Shown here piece by piece: positions 1 through 8,959 of a stretch of 43,936 bases of DNA. The position numbers and the translations under genes were made by a program. Position 1 is the stretch's first letter; the number at the start of each line of letters is the position of its first letter. Source of the stretch: Spirogloea muscicola (Eukaryota > Streptophyta > Zygnematophyceae > Spirogloeales > Spirogloeaceae); contig WELB01000004.1 in assembly GCA_009602725.1 (NCBI GenBank), positions 707,852 through 751,787 on the forward strand. Direction: 5' to 3'. The notes below the pieces were generated by a model, which did no database searches, was not told where the DNA came from, and was given only the letters and a program-made list of their open reading frames with translations.

Positions 1-522
1 GCTACCGAATGCGTTTATCTATGTGCCTACAGGGGTCCCAGGCGATTGCTTTACATCGCCGGGCTGGTCGCGCCCTTGCAGCAGCCTCTGGTTCGCGCAG
101 CGGGGTTGCTCTTCCTCCCCTCAGCTCATCCGACTTCCTAGTGCTGACACGGGGGTATTGAGGGTGCCCTGTCTGCCTAGCCTTTGGCTCCGCCATGAAC
201 ACCTGTATGCATCTGGCTGGCAATTTACAGCCGAATCTTTCATATCAGCAGCAATTTTTTGTGCTTGTTTTCTTAGTGATTCCCTTGGCCCCTTCTCGTA
301 CTTTGTCCATTCTATTTCGGACTGGCTTTTTTCAGTCCCTATCCTCAATGGGCGAGCCCTTCTCTCTTTTCTGCCTTGTTCGTTCCTTTGGAACTTGCGG
401 GCAAGCCTTGCTATGGCTGCTACTTCTGGGTCTCGTCGTGATGCCCCTTTTTCACCAGTCAATTTGGCAGCGCTGTTCAGTTTTTTTTTACCTGCAAGTT
501 ACTCCGAACGGCGGCGACTACG
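1..522. other. Upstream region of the cysteine-repeat gene, no gene seen
   Basis: No convincing coding exon was found here on either strand. The plus strand from about 230 to 500 is rich in T and C and ends in a run of nine T's at 481-489, just before the first exon of the next gene. It is best read as promoter plus 5' leader. No TATA box or other known element could be supported. Confidence 0.4.
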
Positions 523-1403
523 ATGCTTGCCGCTGCGGCGCCGGCGGGCGGCCGCGTGGTCTGCCCGCCGGCTCTTCCGTGCCGCCGCCTTGACAATGCT
601 GGCGGTCGCCGCGGCGGCGTCCGGAAGGCGCACCGGAGGACGCCGGCGGTGTCGGCGGCCATCGACTGGGCGGCCCTGCCCGCGTGGTGAGGCGCTCGCG
701 CCCGCCCCGCCGCCATCCGCGTCGCGAAGCGCGGCGGAGCCGCCTGGCTGGCTCAGCGCCGTCTTTGCCGAGGCGCAGGCTGGTGAAGGCGGCGGCGGAG
801 CGCGTGTACCCCGCCAACCCCTGCGGCGACGGGCGGTACCTCGACCCCCGCACCCGCGCCTGCGTCTACGTCTGCCGCCCCGACTACGCCTGGGACGCCG
901 CCGCCAGCGTCCTCGCCGCGCAGCCGCCGCAGCACTCGCCGCCTCCATTGCCTCGCCGCCGCCTCCGCCGGCGGGAGCCCAGCTGCTTCCGCCGGCCTGC
1001 GGCGACGGCTTCGTGTTCGACGCCGAGCTCGACGCCTGCGTGCCGTACCAGGTGCGTCGCCCCCGCTCCTTGCGGCGGCCATGGCATGCTCATGGCGAGC
1101 AGCTCGAGCTGCCGGTGGGCCACCATTGCTCTCAGAGCCTGCCGCCGCTGCTTGTGCCCTCCTCGGCCTTCGCCTCAGGGAGGCGCCACTCAGAAGCGCA
1201 GGCGGCGGCCCGGCGAGGCGGCGCTGCAATGGCTCGCGGCGTACGTGTTTGGCCGCAGCGAGTCGTGTCCCATTGGGTTCTACCTCGATCCTGCCACGAC
1301 AGCGTGCGTGCCGCTCTGCGCGCCGGGATATCTGTACGACCGCGACCTCAAGCGCTGCATTCCCATTTCCCAGCGCCCTCCTGATAGCCAGCGGCCGCGG
1401 TGA
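523..1403 (+). CDS. Small protein with repeated Cys-Gly-Asp motifs, function unknown
   Basis: Four exons join in frame: 523-686, 779-908, 983-1051 and 1194-1403, giving 190 residues and a TGA stop. The ATG at 523 was chosen because its frame runs into a good donor (TG|GTGAGG) and joins the next exon cleanly. The protein holds three related units, beginning CGDGRYLDPRTRACV, CGDGFVFDAELDACV and CPIGFYLDPATTACV, plus a half unit GYLYDRDLKRCIP at the end. The common pattern is C-x2-G-x3-D-x4-A-C-V, sometimes followed by a further Cys. Such spaced cysteines usually form disulphides in secreted proteins, but the N-terminus (MLAAAAPAGG) is not a clear signal peptide. A basic stretch (KRRRRP) follows the second unit. 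I do not recognise the family. The upstream start is the least certain part. Confidence 0.6.
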
Positions 1404-2121
1404 AGAGAAGCGGCGACAGGGAGTCGGACTAGTAGACCTGTTGAAGGCTCGCACTACTTCCGAGCCAGAGTTGGAGGCGGTGAAGCCCATGCAGTGATTG
1501 TGTGTCGCCTCGGCCCTTCATGGAGTCCCTACAAGCTGCGCAGCCCTGCCGTGTCTTGCCCTCGAAGTTTTTGTCGGAGTTGCTGGCTGGCATTAAATTT
1601 GGATCAAACTTGCTGATGCATTGAGGACGTTGCTTGGGGCAATCATCAACCGCCGAGATCCGAACACTGCAGTGTTCATCACTAAGCACCAGCAGGGCAA
1701 CTTACACTACGCTGGACGAATAATAGACGCTGTGGCAACGCAATCATGCACTAGATGCACACTGTGATTCAGTCGCACAAGGCCAGCTGCAACTTGACCT
1801 CGCAGAGAAGATGTCGTTGAGCTGCTCCGGCAGCATGGCTGCCGCTCACACTGGCCTCAAACTCGTGCAGCTGCTGCACAGCTGCCGCAGTGCTCAGAAT
1901 AAAGGGGAGCCAGAACTGGCTCCCCTTTATTCTGAGCACTGCGGCAGCTGTGCAGCAGCTGGGTTGAGAAACAGGCCAGAGCCCTGAGATGCCGCCGTCG
2001 CCACCTTTGCATGTCCTGAGCTATGATGCAGCGGAGTCCACATTGTCACCAGGACTTGCTGGCTGCCGAGGTGGTCACTCAGGGTGATCTCCGGGCCGTG
2101 GCTGCAGATCCCACGTTCGGC
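1404..2121. other. Intergenic region between two plus-strand genes
   Basis: This stretch holds the 3' end of the cysteine-repeat gene and the leader of the NodGS-like gene. The only striking structure is the palindrome at 1868-1961. No exon with family similarity was seen. An upstream ATG at 2023 is in frame with the NodGS start and could extend that protein by 33 residues. Confidence 0.4.
1868..1961. repeat. Perfect 46-bp inverted repeat with a 2-nt centre
   Basis: Arms 1868-1913 and 1916-1961 are exact reverse complements, separated by AA. Each arm carries an AATAAA on one strand (1898-1903 on plus, 1926-1931 on minus). Outside the perfect arms, a 7-nt block at 1851-1857 (CTGGCCT) pairs again with 1973-1979 (AGGCCAG), one base off the symmetry axis. 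Transcribed, it would form a very stable hairpin. It may be a 3'-end structure, a small foldback element or an assembly artefact. Confidence 0.9.
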
Positions 2122-5100
2122 ATGGCGCACTCCCAAGGTGCTGCCGTTGAGGCGGAGCCTAGAGGCGCTGCCGCCATTGCCGCGGCGGTGCGGGCCTGTG
2201 CGGCAGTGGACCAGCACTGCCACAACCTGGCCGGCGACGGCGGCGCCGGGCCTGCCGGCGGGGTGCCGTACCTGCGCCTCTTCTCCGAGGCCGACGGCTC
2301 TGCGCTGGGCGACGCAGTGCACACGCTGAGCTTCAAGGTGCGCCGCAGAAGGAGCTGCGCAATGTGATGAGTCTCAGGGCTACACTGGACGCTGTCGACG
2401 TCCTGACACCTTGAAGACAGCGTGGTCATGGGCACCCAACTTGGCACTCGACGCGCCGGCAGCGGAGCGTGCGGGACCTGGCGGCGGTCTACGGCGTGGC
2501 GCCGTCCCTGGAGGCCCTGGAGGCGCGTCGCCGGGAGCTCGGCCCGGAGGGCTCGGCGGCGCTGCTCCTGAAGGAGGCCCACCTCGCCGCGATCCTCGTC
2601 GACGACGGCCTGGCCCTCGGCCCGGACCCCGTGGCGGCGCTCCCGCTGGCGTGGCACCGGCAGTTCGTGCCCGTCGTGAAGCGCGTCCTCCGCCTGGAGG
2701 CCGTCGCTGAGCACGTCGTGCAGGAGGTGCGGAGACGAGACCAGGCTCCTTGAGGCAAACCCACATTGGCGATCCTCACAAGCAGCGCTGAACAAGACCT
2801 CGGTCATTGCTTGCGGTTGCAATCTCAGCACTGTGCCAAGGAGTGTGCGTTCTGTTACAATTAGAAATACTTTATTGTGACGACTCAAGTGTGGCTACTG
2901 TGCTGCCTGACCAGATGAAGGACGGGTGGAAGGTAAGCACACAGAGGAGATGCGCCGAGGTGAAGGGTGGGGCAGCTTGCTTGTATCTGCTCGCAGCTGC
3001 GCGCGCTCGTGACGTCGAGGCGAGCGGCGGCAAGGGGAGGCCCTGAGCTTGGACGAGCAACGGGCTGCCAGCGCAGGCCAAGCAGCAGCAGCCGGGCTCG
3101 CCAGACGTGCTGGACGACTTTGAAGCTCGCTTTCTGCAGGCCCTTGACCAATATCCAGCACTTACATGGGGAGAATGCCATCTCATGCCTTTCCGTGCCT
3201 TTCCCAGTAGCAACATGTCAGCCAGATGCTGCCAGTACCTTGCGATAGTTGTGCATGATGCTCTGAGCCTTAGCAGACACAGAGTTGCAGAGGTACTTGA
3301 AGGCAAAGCTCTCCAGCCGACGTCCTTGACTGCTCGCTCCCACAGCGGGGGACGATGTGGTGGCCTTCAAGAGCATTGCAGCGTACCGCAGTGGACTGGA
3401 CATCAATTCAGACATTGACGCAGCCAGCTCTGCTGCAAAGCGTGCCCTGGACGACGAAATACGAAAAGGCATGAGCTGCAAAAGCACAGAAAGCGGCTGC
3501 ATCTGCAATCAAGGCGTTGCTTAGCACATGGCACCCTGCTGAGCTATCAGCAAGAACCAAGACAAATGGGTGGAGCAGCCTAGCTTGACAATGCTGCGAT
3601 GCAGGTCCTGGCCGGATCACCAACAAGGATCTCATTGACTATATCTTCTTGACGGGACTGAGAGTTGCGACGATGCGCAGCATCCCACTCCAGATTCATA
3701 CAGGGTATCATTGTGAACCCATACGCATAGCATTGATCCTCAGTCCTCACGAGCTGTCTTTCCTACTGCCTTCTTGTTTGTTGAATGATTGCCTTGTGCT
3801 AATTGTAACTAATGGCCGACTGGATGGCTATTGAGCACATTGGCACAAGAAAGTATCTGCTGAAGCTGCAGACCTTCGCAAGTCTGGCAAGTTGAGAGGC
3901 TCTTAAGGAGAATACGCATGCAGGTTTGGGGACAAGGATCTGGATTTGAGACTGGCGAATCCCCTCCACCTCCGGGCAGTGCTGGAGCACCCAAGCTTCG
4001 AGACCAGCCGCATTGTATTGCTCCACGCTTCCTATCCCTTTGCCAGGGAGGCCGGCTACCTTGCCAGCGTCTACAGCCAGGTAATGTGATGGCAGACTGT
4101 GTGCCTTGTCTCAAAACCTGCAAACTCAATCTCATCCTGATCCATTCTGATCCAGCTGAGACTATGATGTGCTTAATGTGCTTCAGGTTTATGTTGACTT
4201 CGGGCTGGCTGTACCAAAGCTCTCCGTCGCTGGCATGCAGCAGACCTTGAAGGAGCTACTAAGTCTTGCTCCTATTAACAAGGTTTGCTGCGACCTCCAA
4301 TTACGTTCGGGGCTGCAGCACTGGGCTTCACAGCACTGGGCTTCTGTGGTTTCTTGACGTTCAGTTTAACCTCTACTCTGGAAAAAGAGAGAAGGCCCGT
4401 GGTGCACATGCGATGAAAGGGAGGCCAAATCAAAGCGATACACAGTTCAGGCAAAGCTATTGCATACACTGGGGATAAACAAAGCGAAGCTCTTGCTAAG
4501 GGGGGCTAAGGTAACAGTGCGAAAGCCGGCAGAAGTGGACATCAGTACTGACGACTGAGCATATGCGGATTCAGCAAGTAGATGAGTTTGTTTCTTTATC
4601 CTACATTGAAGCTAACAGGCACATAGATTACTTCCTGTCTCACCACAAGTCGCAGTGGTGCTTCTCTTTGGGGTGCAGGTCATGTACAGTGGAGATGGGT
4701 ATGCATATGCTGAGACTTATTATCTGGGTAAGCCAAGGATTGGCCACTGAGCTACTACTTCAGTCCACCTCTGAACAGAAGGATGACTAGGGTCACCCTC
4801 TTGTAAAAGCGTTAGTCAACATCGTCAGTGAGGGGCAGAGATGTACATTGCTTGCATCACGCGACCAGAATATGGGCTGCTCTGTGGGTGCACAGCGGCA
4901 AAGTGCGGGCGTGGAGCTCTGGAGTCCACGCTGTGTGGCGCCATGGACAACGGCGATCTTACTACTACAGAAGCGGTGGAGGCTGCGCATGACATCCTGA
5001 GGAGAAATGCCGAGAGGCTGTACATGCTCGAGCTGCCGGCAGCCACTGCGCCTCCACCCTCAGTGACTTTCTCGAAGAGCTCTACAAGTGACACTGTACT

Positions 5101-7585
5101 TGGGGGGCAAAACAGGACCAGCACGAGGCTCGTCAGACTCCTCTATGTCGATAGTGCAGGGATCCGTCGAGTCAGGGTAAGCTGTCTTGCAGGCCTGTCA
5201 TGTGATATGCTGCCATCAAGTGTTTATCACATGATCGTCTCAAGAGTGCAGTTGCTTTTGTGCATCGCTGGCTTCTGATACGAGTGCTATTGGTGCAGGG
5301 CGTGCCCATTGAGCGCTTTGAGAGGGTGGTTTGTCAGCATGGCATAGGCATCACACAGGGCTGCATGGCGACGAGCTCACACAGCGATGCTCCTGCCAAA
5401 AACAGTGGCCTGACCGCGGTTGGGGAGGTTCACCTGGTGCCTGTCCATGCAGCGAGGCGGCAGCTTCCCTGGTACTGCTCCCAGATTAACCCCTTGGCCC
5501 CTATCAGTCCTCCAACGTCAGCCTTTTGTTAGTGTACTTTGACATTTTCCAACACAAGGTTCCAGCATCTCAAGGTTCAAACACAATGCAATTCTGAAGA
5601 CCCTAGACTCCTGAAGTCTCAGTCAGTCTATGCAGGCAGCAGGAAGAGGACATGGTGATGGTCGAGATGCACACAGGGCCGGGCACAGCGTGGGACCTCT
5701 GCCCGCGAAGCACACTGCGGAGACTGCTGGCGACGCTTACTAAGGAGTTTGGTCTATCCTTGAGGGCAGGCTTTGAGGTCGAGTTCTCGCTTCTCAAGCC
5801 CAAACCCTCTCCAGGGTGAGTACCTACAGCAGACGCACATGTGGATGTCCATTTGCTTGCTTGACTTCTCCTGCAGAGTTTGACCACGATTTTTTTCGTC
5901 ATACTGCAGCATGGGGGCTGAGGGACAAGAATTTGTTCCTGTGGACTGCCTCCCATACTGCTCCTCCGCTGCATTCGATGCACTTGCGCCGCTCCTTGCA
6001 AAGATGTCAACCACGATTGGCAAAATGGGAGTGAGAATAGAGCAGGTAGTGCTTGGCAGCTTTTGCTCGGCCTCTGTCCAGCAAGAGAGTATTATTGTCG
6101 TGAATTATCTTGTCTACAAAGTGTGAGTTTGTGATAACAATCAGTCTGTGGGACAGGTACACTCAGAATCAGGCCACGGTCAATTTGAGTTTGCGCTTGG
6201 CCATGAGGAGGCCCTGCAGGCTGCAGACAACCTGCTCTACGCCAAAGAAGCGATCACCACCGTCAGCCGCGCAAGTGGCTATCATTCCACTTTCCTGCCA
6301 AAGTGAGCTCACTGTCAGCAGCTTACTGGAGCAGACTGCACAGTAGCACAGCTTGGGAGCTAGGCGTCTATGCTCAGAGGCATGCTCAGAAAGACCATAA
6401 TGGTAGACCCCTGCATCCTCTGTGAGGGTTGGCAGGAGCTCTGAGGACGGAGCAGCGAGTGGGTGCCACGTGCATCTCAGCTTGTGGACAGCGGGCGGCC
6501 AGAATGCCTTCTGCGAAGAGAATGACGGAAAGGGGGTGTCGCGCACCGGCGAGAGCTTCATGGCTGGGGTGCTTGCGCACCTTCCGGCCCTGCTCCCCTT
6601 CACAGCGCCGCACCCAAACAGGTGGAAGCTGGACACTACTTGATCATTACATCCAAGTTTCTGCACACAAGATAATGTCCTGTCAAAAGCCTACATTGTT
6701 GTCGTACTGCTTTCAAGGACTTAGATTGTCGCAAGTAATTCCACACATAATTATGTTCATACTGACATCATGTCCATGTGCAGCTACCTGCGACTGCAGC
6801 CAAATATGTGGGCCGGTGCGTATCAGTGCTGGGGCTTTGAGAACAGGGAGGCGCCATTGCGAGTTGCCAAGCCTCCCGGGCATGCCACAGCCACAAACTT
6901 CGAGCTCAAGGCATTCGATGGCTGTGCAAACCCCTACCTCGGCCTTGCTGCTGTCCTCGGAGCAGGCTTAGATGGCCTGCGAAGGGGCTTGCAGTTGCCT
7001 GAAGCCACTCGTAAGTTGCTGTAGTTGCAATTTGCAGCACCCTTTGCATAGCCTTAGTATCCTCCTCTTCTTCAATCACTATAGTGCAATGTTGTATGCA
7101 CTAATTGCTGGAAATTGCAAGAGCAGAGAGAAGTGAATGTGTGCTGCCTGTGCTTCGATGCAGTGCTCAACCCAGCAGAGTCCCCTTCCGACGAGGTGAA
7201 AAGGCTTCCCGCGACGCTCCAAGAGGCCATCAATGAGCTCAGGCTGGATGCAGTCTTGAGTGAAGCTCTTGGTCCAAAGCTTGTGCAGTGCGTCTTGGCT
7301 GTCCGCGAGGTAAGGTTGATACCAGCAAAGCTGCAGACCAGTGAAGTTGATTATGTTTCCCTGTGCAATCTGCCATCTGTTGATGGACTACAGTGCTCTT
7401 TAATTGATATTTGAAAGCAACAAAAAACCTCAGCCATTATGGTGGTTAGATGCATGTAGTCTTCCTTAGACAGCGCTGTAGTTGAAACACAACTTCACTC
7501 TGCACTCATTGTTGTCTTGCAGGCCGAAGTGCGTCATTTTACTGTGAGTGATGTCATCAGCCAAGAACTCTTGCAGATCTACTGA
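2122..7585 (+). CDS. Amidohydrolase-glutamine synthetase fusion (NodGS/FluG-like)
   Basis: Seventeen exons join in frame to 872 residues: 2122-2337, 2463-2726, 3077-3150, 3344-3468, 3605-3704, 3924-4080, 4187-4282, 4679-4727, 4896-5176, 5299-5471, 5636-5815, 5910-6045, 6157-6302, 6436-6621, 6784-7010, 7164-7309 and 7523-7585. The N-terminal half is an amidohydrolase-2 type domain, with metal-site motifs [22 protein letters not shown] and YSGDGY. The C-terminal half is a glutamine synthetase domain with the motifs [29 protein letters not shown] and NPYLGLAA. The family (plant nodulin/FluG-like, Arabidopsis NodGS) has the same two-domain order and a similar length. GS chemistry is glutamate plus ammonia plus ATP to glutamine, but plant NodGS proteins are reported to have lost or changed this activity, so the substrate is open. 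The ATG at 2122 is preferred; 2023 is possible. Confidence 0.93.
3151..3343 (+). other. U12-type AT-AC intron in the NodGS-like gene
   Basis: The intron starts ATATCCAGCA directly after CTTGACCA and ends CTCCCAC before AGCGGGG. A U12-like branch site TCCTTGAC lies at 3323-3330, with its branch A 14 nt before the intron end. Removing it joins FLQALDQ to [10 protein letters not shown] with no gap against the plant family as I recall it. The length, 193 nt, is not a multiple of three, so retention would break the frame. There is no GT donor at this position. Confidence 0.8.
3469..3604 (+). other. GC-AG intron in the NodGS-like gene
   Basis: The exon ends CGAAAAG and the intron begins GCATGA, ending ATGCAG at 3604. 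The join gives [17 protein letters not shown] in frame, as the family expects. No GT donor nearby gives the right phase. GC-AG introns are a known minor class of U2 introns. Confidence 0.7.
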
Positions 7586-8027
7586 ATGAGTTGCGGTAAC
7601 GATACCACCAACTATGTGCTGTTGTCAGACAGTAGCAGACTGTGTGGTAATTCCTTCTTTCCCAACATAGTACAGAGGGCAGCATGTTCTGAGAATCACA
7701 CAACATGCACACAACCGCTGGCACATCAAGTTTGTCCAAAACATCAACTGCCTGTTTGTCGTTCCTGCACTCAAGCAATAATCTATCCTGAAGTCTTCAT
7801 GAGCCCGCTTGCAAGAGTAAGATCTTATGTTGTCCTCCAGAATAATTTCATGTGGGGCTTGCAAGAGACGCATGCCCTGTTTTCTATGTACTCCAAGATC
7901 TGTTTGTGTTCACGTGGTAAAAAAGACACTGGCCTACTACTTCACAAGGCAGCACCATACTTAACAGCACAGTGCTGTGGTCAGCGTGGAAGGATCACCA
8001 AGAAGAAGAATAAAGTGCAAAGTGCAG

Positions 8028-8183
8028 GCCATGTATGGGCAAGGTGGCAGCCCCACTCCACCAAGCGATGGCGAGGAGCCCAAGGAACCTGCACCTTGCA
8101 GTGATGACGTCATTGATGCCAATTTTACCAAAAGGAAATCTCTGCAGGAGCTGTTTGAAAATGAATATTATTTCGCAGCATAG
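8028..8183 (+). pseudogene. Possible Hsp70/DnaK C-terminal tail fragment
   Basis: Directly after a plausible acceptor (AGTGCAG) the plus frame reads AMYGQGGSPTPPSDGEEP and then SDDVIDANFT, and runs to a TAG at 8181. This resembles the end of organellar or bacterial-type Hsp70, where a QAMYGQ-like segment is followed by a low-complexity linker and a VIDAEFT-like end. The sequence continues 17 residues past that end, which is unusual. No ATPase or substrate-binding domain lies upstream. It may be a dead fragment, an orphan exon or chance; likeness only, not searched. Confidence 0.25.
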
Positions 8184-8328
8184 TAAGCCATGTCGTGCTA
8201 CATGCCATCAGTGGCTAAGAAATTGTCAAAGTGACAAGGACGCCAAGGAGGCTGCAGTTTCCAAATGGAAATTGCGTCTTTCATCCGTCTCGTGTGGAGG
8301 TATTTGCGGACACGGCACCTCCAACCCG

Positions 8329-8397
8329 GCTTCGGTCAGGATACATCTACTTGCACCAAGTGCCATCTGGTCGATAGAGGTATCGCCTGACCGAAGC
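8329..8397. repeat. 12-bp inverted repeat (stem-loop) in a 3' region
   Basis: The arms GCTTCGGTCAGG (8329-8340) and CCTGACCGAAGC (8386-8397) are exact reverse complements. The inner bases ATAC (8341-8344) and GTAT (8380-8383) also pair after a 2-nt bulge. The loop is about 35 nt. It lies between converging genes and could be an RNA 3'-end structure. Confidence 0.6.
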
Positions 8398-8959
8398 TGC
8401 ATTGGAGACCATGCTCGCGCGTCCCTGCACATCACACAGATCATTGATGCCCCTCATATTCCTGAAGTTTGCAGCAACCTCGGCGTTATCACACTGACGC
8501 CCAATGAGCCAGCGAAGCTATGTGAAACGACTGCTGTCATGCCATATGACGTCAACTGGGGTACAACGTCGATAGGCCAGATCAGCAGGAACTTCACGTC
8601 ATTGGTAGAGCAAAACAGGTGAAAGTGTGATAGCAAGCTAAACACATAGGTTGGCTTGCACACTTCAACTGATTTGCCCTGCCGGCCACGTAGAGTATGA
8701 CATGTCACCTACTTTCCTGCTGATCTGATCTCTAGAGATTGTTTGCCAGTCGACATCAGAAAGATGGCAGCCATCTAGGCAAACAGATGTCCAGCAAGGC
8801 ATGAAAGGCTGCATGATCAAGCACACAATAAGTATCCACTTACAGAGTGCTTGTTGAGCCCAGTCGATGCAGTCAAGAATAATGGCACCAGCAACAGTGC
8901 CAGACGGAGGATGAGTCTTGCTGGACTTCAACTGAATGCTGATAGCCGATGAAGCCTGA

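Larger units (their letters stand above)
7586..8959. other. Region between the convergent NodGS-like and DCAF13 genes
   Basis: About 1.4 kb that should contain the 3' untranslated ends of both converging genes. Only two things stand out: a short open segment resembling an Hsp70 tail (8028-8183) and a hairpin (8329-8397). No other exon with recognisable family similarity was seen on either strand. Confidence 0.45.

Noticed and set aside
23-1384. 453-codon plus-strand frame covering the first gene
   Set aside because: It switches away from the cysteine-repeat frame in two of three units; the four-exon model explains the repeats and splice sites.
3151-3345. GT-AG reading of NodGS intron 3 (exon to 3194, intron 3195-3345)
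   Set aside because: It keeps frame but uses a poor donor (C|GTGCCT), adds 14 residues where the family needs none, and ignores the matching U12 donor, branch site and AC end.
4793-4830. Extra NodGS exon reading ALVNIVSE
   Set aside because: Joining 4727 directly to 4896 gives [12 protein letters not shown] in frame with the family length; the extra piece has no fitting acceptor phase.
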